Assembly: GCA_947685225.1 (NCBI GenBank)
Contig: CANTUV010000015.1
Location: forward strand, 62,001-126,000
Direction of reading: 5' to 3'
Source of the DNA: Garcia nutans
Lineage: Eukaryota > Streptophyta > Magnoliopsida > Malpighiales > Euphorbiaceae
Length of the DNA: 64,000 nt
Position numbers and translations under genes: made by a program. Shown piece by piece: positions 22,880-34,335 of the stretch (position 1 is the first letter of the stretch; every line of letters begins with the position of its first letter). Under the pieces are notes generated by a model that made no database searches, had not been told where the DNA came from, and worked only from the letters and a program-made list of their open reading frames with translations.

Positions 22880-23640
22880 TGTATGCATGATACGCATGAA
22901 TAATACTTACAGTGGTTTTATTGACTCACAGACCGAGGTGATCAGCAGAAGTGTTCTCATTGACTCCTTTGAGATGCCCATTCAGGTCTTGCACTGGAAT
23001 GATAGGATGCTTCACATTTATGGCTTTTATCTTCAAGATGTTGAAAACATGAGTGATGAGACCCAATCAGCGGAGATACATCCATTTCAATCTATGTTTC
23101 GGCATGTCAGTTGGTAGTTTCTTCATGACCTTGCCAATTGCCCAATGCGTCTTTTGAGGTTCGACTGTTCAACATATTTCCCTTAACTTGAAGGCGTCGT
23201 GTGACAAAATATTTTTTATTTTTTGAATTTTGATTTTGAAATCAAATGTTGGCTTTGCCAAATCGATGTCAATGTACCTCAGGACTTGATTTTTCCAAAT
23301 TAACATATCTATAACATGAAAACCCTAGTTACCGTACTAAACTTGGGAATCATTTATATTTAAGTAAGAACTGTTGCACTTCAGATAGGCACATACACAT
23401 TACTTGGCTAAAGGTCTCATTGAGTTTAAATATTATCTATCTCATATGCATGCTTATACAAACTATCTCCACTAATAGACTCTACCTACCAAAAGAGATC
23501 AACAGGTCTTTAATAGGCTTGAAATGGGTCTATAAGGGACATAGGTTCAAATGAAGGCCATTTTGAGATTAGAGCCAGTGTGACACAAAGGACAAACCTT
23601 CACACTACAAACTACTTGTTGGAACTTTAGAGAGTTGGGA
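22880..23640 (-). other. T4 copy of the unknown module shared with T3
   Basis: Reverse complement of this stretch aligns with 12540-13420. In T4 the frame corresponding to the T3 ORF meets a TGA after about eight codons, so protein-coding is not supported here. Confidence 0.5.
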
Positions 23641-24020
23641 TCATGAAAACATAGAGCTTTGAATATTCTTCTTTCTTTTTGGCATTAACCTAAATCTTGA
23701 TTGGGATAGTCTTTGCCTTTGGAAAAAGTTTGGTACCCAAATTTGTTTCTTTTCTTCTTCTCCCTTTTCTTTCTTTTTATTTTTCTTACTCCTTCCTTTA
23801 TTTGAGCATTTTATTATTTTGTCATTCTTCCTTGTAGGGCTGTCAAGTGTAGAACTTTCAAGAATTAGATAGTCTTTCTCCTTTTTTCTCCAATTTTGAT
23901 TGAATCTTTGGTTGGGTTGGACTAATTCAAGTCAAAATATCCTTATAAACCAAATGGAAGCCTTTTGTTGCTTTAGGTAAAAGAGAACTCAGTTGGCTTT
24001 CTGAACCATTTTGGGTTTTC

Positions 24021-24083
24021 TTTTTTTTTTTTCTTTTTTTTTTCTCTTTTCTCTTCTTTTTCTTTTCTTTTCTTTTTTTTTTT
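24021..24083. repeat. Polypyrimidine tract
   Basis: Over 60 bases of almost pure T with some C, i.e. a long purine run in element sense, within the 3' non-coding interior of T4. Confidence 0.9.
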
Positions 24084-26737
24084 TGGTTCTAGCTCTAAAA
24101 GAGTTGTGTTATTTGTACCAACTTGGGTTTCTAATAATGGATGAGTGGAGTGACATAAATCTTCTTTAAGAGGGATAAATCATTTGTTAATTTGATGTTG
24201 TCTTGATAGATTGGAGATATTAGGAGAACTTCAACTATCCTTACGGTCTTGAGAGCATCAACTATCTTCATGGTCTTGACTATGCATTCCATTCTTTGAT
24301 CTTCTTGCCTCTTCACCTTAGTTATCATAAGACTTGTCAAAAGTATCACAACAGCTCAAGGTAGGTTGTTGGGGGTTATATGCCAATGAAAAAAAAGCTA
24401 AATTTTTATAAAGGCTCAAAGGGACAACTAGGGATTGATATTTAATTGGGTGGATACTAGTTGTTGGCTAACCAAACAATGCTTAGATCATCTCTCCTTA
24501 AAATAAGAAGAGTTCAATTTTGCCTCAAAAGTTTGTCAAAGCATGTTCTAAGACTGACTAGAACCTAGACAAAGGTAATTATGCAGGAGCCCTCTCTAAG
24601 TAAGCATACACAACTCAATGCTATAGAGCAATTCCCTTATCTAGTAAAGTCATTCAAATCATGATGCCTAGACACATTAATTTATGAACATCAAGCTAGA
24701 TTCCTCATCGGTTAAGCACTAAAATGAACAAAGACCAACAAAATTTTTTGATAAAAGTAATTTACTCAAACAAATTTAAATTTAAAAAACATGATAGTTC
24801 CAATTAAATATTAAAGAAAGTAAAATTGAAAAGCAACATTCAAGATAAGGAAAGTTTGTTGAGTTTGAGCTTCTTCTCCTTTCACATCTTTAACATTCCC
24901 ATCTTGAAAAGAGGATAAGATAAAATCTTCTTCTAATCCTTTTCCTACCATGAAGGTTGCTGGTGGTGACACTCTTCCAAATTTAGGCAAAAGATTGTTC
25001 TTGGTATTGGGCTTATCGGGCTCGGGTAGCTTCCCACTATCAATCAAATTTTTGATCTCATGTCTCAACCTCACACATCTATCAATATCGTGTCCTTGCA
25101 TTTGATGAAATTGACAAAATACTTTAGTGTCGAAATTAATTGGGAGAGGATTAGGCAAAGGACGAGGATTTAAGGGTTGTAGCAATCCCTTTCTTTGAAG
25201 CTTATTGAGAACTCAAGACATCAGTTTCCCCAATTTTGAAAACTGCCTCCTTGTTCCTTGGTTAGTAGCATTGACATCGACTGCCTTTTGCATGCTTTGG
25301 CTACCAGACTGATAGTTTCCTTTCTCATTCCTTCTCGTTGAAAAATGGTTCTTCTCTCTTTCCCATTCTTCAATTTGCAAACCAACTTGGAAAAGATCTT
25401 TAAAATCACGGATGAGTGTATGAGACATCCTTTCACAAAGACTAGGTAACACCCCTCTTACAATCATCCTTATTTGATCGGATTCATCAGGCCTCTTCTT
25501 AAGCAAAGCGGCCTTGTTTCTCCGTCTTTTTACATAGTCCACAAAATTCTCCTTTGGCCTTTGTCTAATGGATTCCACTTCCATTAAGGTAACTTCCATC
25601 TCGACATTGTATCCATTGTTGGATGAAGGCCTTGTATAGCAAATCCCAACTCTTTTGTATTCCATCATCTAAGGTATTGAACCAATTTTGAAAAACAGGG
25701 TCCAATGAGAGCATAAAGTACCTTAGAGTTTGAGCCTTAGTAGCTCGGGCAGACTGCATGGCAGTGATTTACTGCTTCACATGGAGACGAGGACTTCCAG
25801 TTCCATCAAACTTTGCAAAAGATGGCATCTTGAATTTGTGCGTGCTTCTTCATCTAGTTCAAATAATTTGTCAACTTCAGACATTTCTTCTGTAATATCC
25901 CAAAATGTACCCTAGAAGTTTTGGTATTACTGTTATAATTGGATTTTTGTATATGTTTCTTTGGTAAGAGAAAAGAATTATATAGAGAGTGTATATGTTG
26001 TGTATATGAAAATATATATAACATATACACAAGTTAATGAGAAAGTTAAAGGAAGAGATTAATTATTATTAATTATGTTTAAAGAATTAATTAATTATAA
26101 GTGGGATAAGAGTTAGTGGAAGTGGAAGATGATATTTTGATTATTTTATATTAAATGCTTGGATGAGAGGGTTTTAAGGAAAAGAGAGTTGACTTTGATT
26201 TCTTTGGTTTTCTTTCTTTTCTTCTTCCTTCGTGGCTTTCATTTCTTTTCTTTCTCTTTTCCTTTTCTGTTGTTATCCGACCATCAAGAAACAAGAGAGC
26301 AAGAGAGAGATTTGATCTTCCAAGTTTAAGATTGAAGGAATTTTTCAAGAGATCAAGTTGGAGATTTAAGAGTTCCTCATTCTTGGTAAGTCTTTCCACT
26401 TGATTCTTTGATTTTCTTGGGTTTGTGAGTTGAAGTTGTGTTTGAGAATGTGTTTTTTTTATTATGGGTGTGTTTAAGAGTGTTGGTTCTATTGATTTTT
26501 GGATTTTGGGGTTGGATGGAAGGAAAGAGTAAGTTTGTTGGTCTAGAAGTGTTGTGGTTGTGTTTAGGGTGGTGATGATATTTTGGATTGTGTTTGATGT
26601 ATATTTTGGGTTGTTTTGTTGTTTTGCAAGTTTGTTATGGTTTTGAGTATGTTTGGCTAAGTTGGTTTGAAGTGGATGATGGTGGTAAGAAGAGAAATGT
26701 TGGTGATGAGGTTGTTGTGGCCGGAATATGAGTTTTT

Positions 26738-27032
26738 GGCCTGACACGCCCATGAGCACGTCCAGGCCTTTAGGCGTGTCAATTGTTCTGAGTGGCAGTA
26801 GGTTTGACACGACCAGTAACACGCTCGTGTTGTTGAACGTGTCATAGCCACTGTGTTTTTGAGGAATTGACACTGCCATGAGCACGCTCATGTTGTTGGA
26901 CGTGTCAATATTTCTGAGAGACAGAATGTATTACACGCCCAGTGACACGCCCGTGTTTCTGAACGTGTAAAAGCTTCTGTGTTGTGGAGTTAGGGCACGG
27001 TCAGGGACACGCCCGTGTTTTTGAGCGTGTCA
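26738..27032. repeat. CACGCCCGTG-type inverted repeats in S1
   Basis: Five to six blocks pair words such as gacacgc and gcgtgtc across 10-30 bases. The clearest is gacacgc (27006-27012) with gcgtgtc (27025-27031). The patch is far richer in GC than the rest of the LTR. Confidence 0.8.
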
Positions 27033-27438
27033 TGTTTAGGGTTTGCCCTAGTTGGTTCTTAGCCTTATGATCTTATGTGGGTTCATCTTTCTTTTGGAAT
27101 AGGTTGTGAAGAAGGTGAATTACCCTAATTCAAGTGGTGAAAGATTCTTGGAAGAAGAAGTGTTTAGAGTTGTGTGGGTTGCTTTTGATGTAAGTACAAA
27201 CCTTGCATTGTTGCATACATTCATTTGATATGGCATTGTTGATATATATGAACAATGTTATGTTTTGCACATTGTGAATCTTGTGAAATGTAATGTGCTA
27301 TATGTAAAATGATGAATTGCTTTGATATGAATGGAAATATAATGATGAATTGCTTTGATGTTAATGTAATTGATATTGTATATTATAATGATGGAAATGA
27401 ATTGAGAAAGTAATGTTTAAAGATATAAATGAACGGAC

Positions 27439-27732
27439 CTATCTGCCTCCTGCGGAACCATGTGGACCCAGTGAGTTGGGCAACCAAACTTGGACTGCCA
27501 ACCTGGTTGGGGGAAGGTTCGATACAATCAATATTATACGTACCTATCTACCTCCTGCGGAACCATGCAGACCCAGTGGGCTGGGCAACCGAACTTGGAC
27601 TACCGACCTGGTTGGGGGAAGGTTCGTTACTGATAGTCTTATACATGCCTATCTGCCTCCTGAGGAACCATGCGGACCCAGTGGGCTGGGCAACCAAACT
27701 TGGACTACCGACCTGGTTGGGGGAAGGTTCGT
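27439..27732 (+). repeat. 105-bp tandem repeat in S1
   Basis: Three units starting at 27439, 27544 and 27649 (ctatctgcctcctgcgg...), the third incomplete. The period is exactly 105 bp = 35 codons, so two overlapping frames (27413-27772 and 27429-27833) stay open. I know no protein of this sequence. Confidence 0.9.
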
Positions 27733-27958
27733 ATATGAAGCCATGGTTGTTGGCTATAATGATGAACTTTGAATATCATATTAAATACTTGTTGGGCCCA
27801 TATGTGTCTATGTTGAATGAGTATAATGGATGATGATATAATTATTGAAATAATGAAATGTAAGATTTATAAGTATGATTTTTATTGGTTGAATGCATAG
27901 CATTGATATTGACATTGCATAATATCATTATGATTTATACTACTGAGTTGTTGGCTCG

Positions 27959-27980
27959 GCGCGATTGTGGTTCATCGCGC
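27959..27980. other. GCGCGAT/ATCGCGC hairpin in S1
   Basis: Perfect 7-bp inverted repeat with an 8-base loop, followed by aggtgatagagtt. The same hairpin and following word occur in both G1 LTRs although most other sequence has diverged. Confidence 0.8.
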
Positions 27981-29807
27981 AGGTGATAGAGTTGATAGGT
28001 TTGAGACGGAGGATTCTTCTAGACCTAGTTGAGTTTTTGCGTAAAGAGTTGGACTAGAGCTTAAAGATTAGAGAGTCAAGCTGCCAATCATGTATTTATT
28101 CTATGTTTTGTAAATTTCAAATTTTATGTATCTGTATTTGTTATAACTTCCGCTGTGTATTTATCTATTATATTGATTTTATTTCTTTTTCAAGATTTGA
28201 CTTGTGTATTTTCAAACTGTGGCATTTTCTATATTCAATATACGTATATTACGATCGTATAAGCATGTTGTGTACGTATACAGGGTATAGGGGTGTTACA
28301 TCTTCGGTTTTCAACTTCTCAAATTTTTTTTCTATGTCCGCAATCATCTTTTCAATATCAGAAGTTTCGGTTTTCTCCATATCTGATCTTTCAACAATCT
28401 TCGGTTCTTTTTTCTTGTGTTGAGGATCTTGGTAGTATTGAGCCCAATCATCATCATCATCAATGATCACCTTTTCATCATCAAAAACCACTTCACCAAC
28501 TTTAGTCTTCCCTTTGTCCCTTGGCTTCTTAGTGCTAGCAGATGCTTCGGCGTGATTTTCTAAAATGGCAGTCAATTTGTTCTTCATGGTCTCAGCTAGG
28601 GCATCTTTTATTTCTTCCATCTTGGCATTGAGGGATTCATCCACCATTCTTTGAATTTGTTTGGGCTCCATTATTTTTGGTGAAAAGAGATTGAGTCGTT
28701 GCTAGATTCTTCGCTTCCGGTGTAGGTCAGATTGTTATAAGCTTTTGAACTATTGAAATCCAGGGCTGTAAGCCAGAAAGGATCAATGAGATGCAAATGT
28801 ATGTATGTATGCATGTATGCACAAACAAACAAGGATAAATAGGATGTTCCTTCCAACCTTATAACATCCACACACGGGCGAGTCTCTTTTCCTAGGTATA
28901 TGGTTAACAAAATACCAACATGGGATACCTTGTTTTCGAATATTTCCCTCGGACGTTTCAACCAATAGTTATATTTTCAAAAATGGAAATCAGTTTATAA
29001 TAATTACCATTAATTAGGTTTTAATCCATCCAACTAAAGTAGCTTTTATGCTATATTGGATTAAAACTAAATTAAGAGGTTGATTATAAATGGATTTCTC
29101 ACTTGAAAGAGTAACTAATGATTCATGCTAAAAACAAGCCCATGGTTAATTATTCTTAGTATAAACTAGGTTCACAATTGATTTTTAGTATTTATAATTG
29201 ACCTAAATATTTGTAAGCTCTTTTGGATGAAAATAATTTTTTTCTAAGCTCATTGTAAAAAAGATTTTAGAAAAAATAAATTTTAGGCTTAGTATTTGGA
29301 TTATGAGCAGAAGAAATTTTGATTTGTTTTTAGAAAAATTTTATTTCCAAAGACCATCTTAAAAAGTTTTGAAAATAGCTTTGATCTTTTGGACTTTTAA
29401 GAGAAAAATTTATTTTGGGCTTACAAATGTACTTGGGTCATATTAGAAAAAGAACAAACCAAATAAGTCATGATTTAGTCTAAGATAAACTAACCATAGT
29501 CAAACAACATCCATTTGGGGTAAGACCTAAGAAAAGTAACTAGGCCAATTACATGAGCTTTAGTCTTTGGGTAAAAAGGCTTAGGTTCCCATAACAAGTA
29601 TATACCAAATGGTACGAGGCTATGAGTGGTTATGCCATGCTCGATCTCCATATTTTGAGTGAAAGTATGGTATCCCTTACATAACACAACACGAGTAACA
29701 CGGGCGTCCTAACTCACGCACACAATGCAATCTAATATGATGCAATGGATAATATCATTAAAAGAAAGAATAGAATAATATAAAGACCAACGGAATCAAC
29801 TTCTTTT

Positions 29808-29826
29808 GTCCCCAGTGGAGTCGCCA
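29808..29826 (-). promoter_or_regulatory. PBS of T4 (tRNA-Arg type)
   Basis: The minus strand reads TGGCGACTCCACTGGGGAC one to three bases after the LTR end. It is complementary to the 3' end, including CCA, of a plant tRNA-Arg (probably ACG), the primer typical of Tat/Ogre elements. The identical 19-mer is the PBS of T5. Confidence 0.85.
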
Positions 29827-30216
29827 CTATGAGCAGGGATTTTTGCCCCCACTCCCAGTGGAATGGTTCTTGCGACTTCGGCACTGTTTAAGCTCGGGGC
29901 CTTAGAGAACACGGACCTAATTCAGGAGAAAATGAAGTCGCCACCCGGACAGGCTGGGAAAAAGAAAGGGGTGGATGACTCAATTGCCAAGGAATCCCAA
30001 CCCCCTAATGGGTTCGGAAAGTTGGGTATGTGTGGGAAAGGTGAGAAATGGCCCAGCACCCCCACAACACCCGGTTCATTGGAATCAGCCTCCTTTGCAG
30101 GTCTTAATATTATAAAATTCTTAAGTATAACAATATTATCCGTATTACATGCAACAATTGAAATAAAGCATCATTATATTAAAATTAAAGCAATGTCCAA
30201 GCGAAGCAAATAAATA

Positions 30217-30385
30217 GACACCCATCCGAGGATGGAAACATGTCCTTACATCGTTCATGTCTAAACTAAATAGGACACCCACCGAAAGGTGGAAAACATG
30301 TCCTTTACATTGGTCCAAAATATAAAAGCAATTTAAATTACATAGAACTTAATTAATGAGGTACCCATAAAGTGGAAACATACCT
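30217..30385 (-). other. Three-hairpin module in LTR E
   Basis: In element sense the stems are AGGTA/TACCT (30385-30359), GGACA/TGTCC with inner CCACC/GGTGG (30303-30273) and GACA/TGTC (30245-30217). Confidence 0.75.
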
Positions 30386-31656
30386 CTTACAACATTTGGA
30401 AAATCAAAATAAATCGATAAAAGTAAATAACCATTAATCATAAATAAATCATTCATTAAAGATATTAAACATCAATTAAAATAATGAACATTCATCCATG
30501 ATAAATTAAATAAATCAAGCATTGAAAATAAATCAAAGCATATATTGAACTACATAATCAAATCTAAAAATAAGTAAAGATACAAATTAGGGTTTATTGT
30601 TTCTATTTAAAGTTCTTTAATTAATATTTAGGGTTTTGAGATCTTATTATTATTATTATTATTATTATTATTTGTTTAGTCTACTGTAGATTTTAAGAGA
30701 ATTGAAACGGATTAGGGTTTTATAATTCAACAAAATAATAAGGTTCTTTGATTAATCAAATTAGGGTTTGAGGGGTAAAATTATGAAATTATTGTTTGGA
30801 CACTTTAAAATATTTAGCTTTATAATTCTCAGCTACTGGATTATTATTTTGGATTTACTATATTAGGTTTGAATGTTTAGGTTTATAAGGTTTTAAGGAT
30901 TAGGGTTTAGGAAAATTAGGGTTTACAGTTTTGGGGGAATTAGGATTTAAGAAAACTTAGGGTTTAGATTAACTAGTTTGGGGTTTACTGTCTTGGTTTT
31001 GGAATTGAAGAAAATAGTTAATAGTTTTATAAAGTAATTGTGATTTTTAGAAACTATAAAGTAAGTTAGGGTTTGGAGATTTAACAAAACATTTGGAAAT
31101 TTTGGAAAAGAGTTAGAAGAAAACAGTTTAGGGTTTTTTTAAAGTTTGGGAAATAGGAAAAACGATTAAAGGTTTTTGGAAACAAAAGAGTATTTTTTAG
31201 GGTTTTTGAAAATAGAAGAAACGATTTAAAATTCTAAGGTTTTGAAGAAATAGGTTAGGGTTCTTAGTTTTAGAAGAAACAGAAAAGTAATTTTTAGGGT
31301 TTTTGAAAATAGAAGAAACGATTTAAGATTCTAAGGTTTAGAAGAAATAAATTAGGGTTCTAAGATTTTTAGAATCAAAACAAACAATTTATTAATTTTC
31401 AGTGATTGAAGCTACTGTAAGAAAATAAAAAAAAATTAGAGATTCAAACCTTCATTCGTTACTTCTACCAAAAATTGCTTCTTGGATGAACAAGGACAAA
31501 GGCAAGGTTGCTGCCTTTGATAAATTGTTGATGGCTTTGCTTGTTCCTCTCAAAATCTAAAGTTCCACTATCCCATCCAAAGTTCTCTCTTGTTCCTCTT
31601 TTTTTAACGTCCAATCCTTCCACTGCCAAGTCCCCCTTTTTTGTGTTTTTTAGTGT

Positions 31657-31664
31657 TATTTTTA
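31657..31664 (-). promoter_or_regulatory. Mutated TATA box of LTR E
   Basis: Aligned with TATAAATA of LTR D, this 5' LTR has TAAAAATA (plus strand tattttta). As the 5' LTR carries the promoter of the element, the change may weaken its transcription (inference). Confidence 0.5.
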
Positions 31665-32062
31665 GGAAATTTAGAAAATTAATTCCAATTGTTTAAGGAA
31701 ACTATACTTAATTAGGAAAAGAAAACCAAAACCAAATAGAATTTGGTTTCGAAAAGAATTGCGTTGGAAAAATCTCTCTGGCAAAATTTGCGACGGGCTG
31801 CGAGGGGTTGCGAGCGAAATTGACGCTGGCGGGCTGCCAGGCCATTTCGCTCATAGGAGGCCATTTCGTCCAATTACCTTCGGTGATGAATTTTTCGTCG
31901 TCAATTTTTATTTTTATTTTTATTTATTATTTTTTTATTACTATAATTAAAAAATAAATACTAAAACAAATATTATTTAATTAAGATAACACAAAAATTA
32001 TTTTAGACTAAATAAAATATATTGGACCGGACTGGGTCAAAAATTAAGGGTCTACACCTAGT

Positions 32063-32968
32063 AATTTCGCTAAACAAGTTTGGTTCTCATCATTTTATGC
32101 TAATATTTAGTTAATCTGATTAGAGAGGAACATCATAGTTTTCAATAATTATTCCCTTAATACTCAGAAGTTGTTTGACACCATACTTATCAGACTTGCA
32201 TCTTGGACATCTGCTGCCTACCCACTTTTTCCATACTTCATAGATCAATTTTTTCTTTCATCTGCCTGTATTAAGAATTGGCAAACTTCTAAATGTCCCA
32301 GACCTTTAACTCACTGAGAACCTCCCGCTAGTGATTACCTAAAATGGAATATTGATGGTTCGACCTATGGCAAGCCTGGACATGCTGGGATTGGTGGCAT
32401 TCTGAGAAACTTCATGGGTATATTTATAGCAGTCTTCTCATACTATATAGGGGTGATGGACTCTAATGAGGCCGAATTTAGGGTAATCCATGCTGCACTC
32501 AAGTTGTCCTACACTCGAGAGGACATAAAATATAAGCGTATGATTATTGAGTCTGATTCTATAATGCAATATCTTGGGTTAATGCTATAGTTGATGAGGT
32601 CCCTTGGAAATTCAGAGATATTGTGAGATTGATGAGTTACTATCCAATACGAAAGTGGTTCTTTTCCAACATGCATTTCACGAAGCCAATTTCGTGGCAT
32701 ATCACTTAGCTAAGTCTGGTGCCACTAGAGAAGACCGTCTTGAAGCTTTGTTGGATTTGTGAAGTTTCATTGTCAAGTTACTGTTCGGTGGTTTTCATAG
32801 AATTGTGTAACTCTACATAGTTTTATTCTTCCTGTAACTAGTTTTTCACATATTTTTGGGATGCTACTAGAATTGTTTTGTATGGGTCATTTGGGTTTTT
32901 TGGGTAGTTTACATCCCTTAAATATGTTTTTCCCCATTTCAATAAAATCTTATTATATATAAAAAAAA
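32063..32968 (+). pseudogene. L2 RNase H domain and 3' UTR
   Basis: LKWNIDGSTYGKPGHAGIGG followed by ILRN, then SNEAEFRVIHAAL and IESDS, form the RVT_3-type RNase H of plant LINEs, with catalytic Asp (NIDGS), Glu (NEAE) and Asp (ESDS) visible. The C-terminal part runs to a stop near 32760 with a frame change around 32580. Then comes a roughly 180-bp 3' UTR with AATAAA at 32941 and the A-tail. Confidence 0.8.
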
Positions 32969-32981
32969 ATGTAACAAGCCA

Positions 32982-34335
32982 ATCTGCAAGCCTATTGCAA
33001 AGTCTATTCGCAAATACAAAATAACAACCATAAAAAAACTAGATAAACTTTTAATGCTCAAAATCAAATCATCAATTTATGTAGGATAGTGATCTTTAGA
33101 ATTAATACCTGAATAAGTTGCAAGCTATCCATTTCGACTATGCAATATCTGAAGTTGAGAGACTTGGCTCTCTGGACAGCCTTGAATAAGGCATGAGCTT
33201 CATTCCTAAGAGCTAATTTAGACAGGATAAAAAAGGCAACTCCTTCAATAACTTTTCCTGCCTAGTTACTGAAGATAATGGCTGCACCAGTGATAGACAA
33301 GGCAGCAGAAAAGGTTGCATCAGTGTTAACCTTTACACAGTTAAGAGGAGGAGGGGTCCATTAGTTACTAGAAGAATTTCTTTGAAATGGTCCAGTTGAA
33401 GTAGTAGGACCATGGATGAGAGATCCCATATCTTGTTGAGCCTTGTTGTATTCTGCATAGATAGGTAATGCCCTTTGTCAAGTGTAGCTAGGATCTGGAA
33501 TAACTCCTCTGAAGATCCAATCATTCCTAGCTTTAAACAAACTCCAACAAAGACAAGCAACATTGGCCAAAATAGTAAATTTATCACCATAACTGAAGTT
33601 ATCTACCACATCTATCCACAAAGATATAATAGAAGAATTACCAAAAACTAGTGGATTCATGCAATACAAAAACCAAGTGGCACGTGAATGATGGTAATTA
33701 AAGAACAAATAAAAGTTAGATTCCTCCTCAATGTAACACAAGGGACAAAGGTAATATCTGGACAAGTTCCTTTTGCAGAGTTTAACACCATTTAGCAAAG
33801 CATTTGAGCAAGCTTTCCGTATAAAATTTTGGATTTTTTGAGGAATTCTAAGTTTCCACAGCAGATTCTATTTAGTATAATCAGAGTTTAAGTTTTCCCT
33901 AGAAATAAAATTGGATTGGAGCTTCAAATTAATTAGATATTAATAAACTGATTTAACACTAATTTTACCAAATTTATCCAAATGTCAAATTAGTTTATCA
34001 GATTGAGAATTATTAGCAATAGGAATCTAGCTAATGGCCTTTGCTTCTCTTTTGGTAAATAAGGAGGATAATATATTACATTTCCAATTACCCTGGTTAT
34101 CAATTAATTCATAAACCCAATAAGCTTTAGATTTGCTAGGTGGAGGACAAAATATTTTAAAATTTTGTAAGGATGGAACCCAAGGATCTCCCGAAATACG
34201 TACCTGATTCCCATTTCTATTAAGCCATCTAGCTCCACTTTGAATTTGATCTTTCACTATAATCATGCTTCTCTAACTCCAAAAGGGCCTGTTTTCCAAT
34301 TTTGCTGCCTGAAATTGATTAAAAGAATATAAAGC
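32982..34335 (-). pseudogene. L1 LINE remnant: post-RT linker, zf-RVT and RNase H
   Basis: On the minus strand, 34266-34027 gives GARWLNRNGNQVRISGDPWV, the G-x-R-W-x-x-G-x-G-x-x-(I/V) linker motif of plant LINEs. 33798-33478 gives LCPLCYIEEESNFYLFFNY (zf-RVT with the last residues changed) followed by FKARNDWIF. 33360-33110 gives VNTDATFSAA, RNEAHALFKA and VEMDSLQLIQ, the RNase H core with Asp, Glu and Asp. Frames shift and one stop (SN*AG) breaks RNase H. The piece ends at G1's TSD on one side and L2's TSD on the other. Confidence 0.8.

Larger units (their letters stand above)
25886..28305 (+). mobile_element. S1: solo LTR of a chromovirus (25891-28300) with its TSD
   Basis: A 2410-bp unit starts TGTAATATCC and ends GGGGTGTTACA, the same termini as the G1 LTRs, and is flanked on both sides by the perfect 5-bp TSD TCTTC (25886-25890, 28301-28305). 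No PBS, PPT or coding region accompanies it, so it is the product of recombination between two LTRs or an LTR-only insertion. It is related to but clearly diverged from G1's LTR. It splits the T4 gag. Confidence 0.95.
24811..28671 (-). pseudogene. gag: T4 gag pseudogene, split by solo LTR S1
   Basis: The N-terminal part (28671-28306) begins MEPKQIQRMVDESLNAKMEE, is coiled-coil-like and acidic (DDDDDW), and runs straight into S1. After S1 the gag core continues at 25885-25213: KFDGTGSPRLHVKQ, an in-frame TAA, LDPVFQNWF, then FVDYVKRRRNKA and QIRMIVRGVLPSL. These are capsid-like landmarks of Tat/Ogre gags. The C-terminal part (25185-24811) has CQFHQMQGHDIDRC, the C-x2-H-x4-H-x4-C knuckle variant also seen in T5 (CEYHQGNGHRTDAC). 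At least one stop and two frame changes are present besides the insertion. No protease follows. Confidence 0.85.
19282..32057 (-). mobile_element. T4: gag-only, non-autonomous Tat-lineage element
   Basis: Two matching LTRs (19282-21482 and 29828-32057) enclose about 8.35 kb, of which 2.4 kb is the solo LTR S1. The flanks CCTGG (19277-19281) and CCTAG (32058-32062) form a 5-bp TSD with one mismatch. On the minus strand the order is 5' LTR, PBS for tRNA-Arg, gag, the unknown conserved module, minisatellites, PPT (caagcagggggcaaac) and 3' LTR. No protease, RT, RNase H or integrase motif is present in any frame. It would need enzymes supplied by a relative. Confidence 0.85.
29828..32057 (-). repeat. 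LTR E (5' LTR of T4), about 2.23 kb
   Basis: On the minus strand it runs from TGTAGACCC (32057) to ...CTGCTCATA (29828), directly followed by the PBS. It has the same parts as LTR D: GC-rich patch (31780-31880), telo-box words (30590-31360), three hairpins (30217-30385), and PBS-like TGGCGACTTCA (29933-29943). A 116-codon frame at 29863-30213 is antisense to the conserved U5 block and is not a gene. Confidence 0.9.
19012..32981 (+). mobile_element. L2: 5'-truncated plus-strand LINE (19025-32968) with its 13-bp TSD, carrying T4
   Basis: The repeat atgtaacaagcca occurs at 19012-19024 and again at 32969-32981, right after an A-run (32961-32969) and an AATAAA at 32941. Between them, after removing T4, are only about 1.16 kb of LINE: zf-RVT then RNase H then 3' UTR. 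Severe 5' truncation, poly-A tail and a 13-bp TSD are the standard marks of target-primed insertion. Confidence 0.85.

Noticed and set aside
26151..26891. 246-codon minus-strand ORF
   Set aside because: Lies wholly in the solo LTR S1, antisense, low-complexity (Asn/Thr/Lys-rich), with no family motif. An open frame by chance in AT-rich repeats.
27413..27833. Two overlapping ORFs of 119 and 134 codons
   Set aside because: Both are open only because the 105-bp repeat has a period divisible by three.
29863..30213. 116-codon plus-strand ORF with PPGQAGKKKGVDD
   Set aside because: Antisense to the conserved U5 block of LTR E; the equivalent in LTR D (19386-19568) ends early and in LTRs A-C it is broken. 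Conservation is of the LTR, not a protein.
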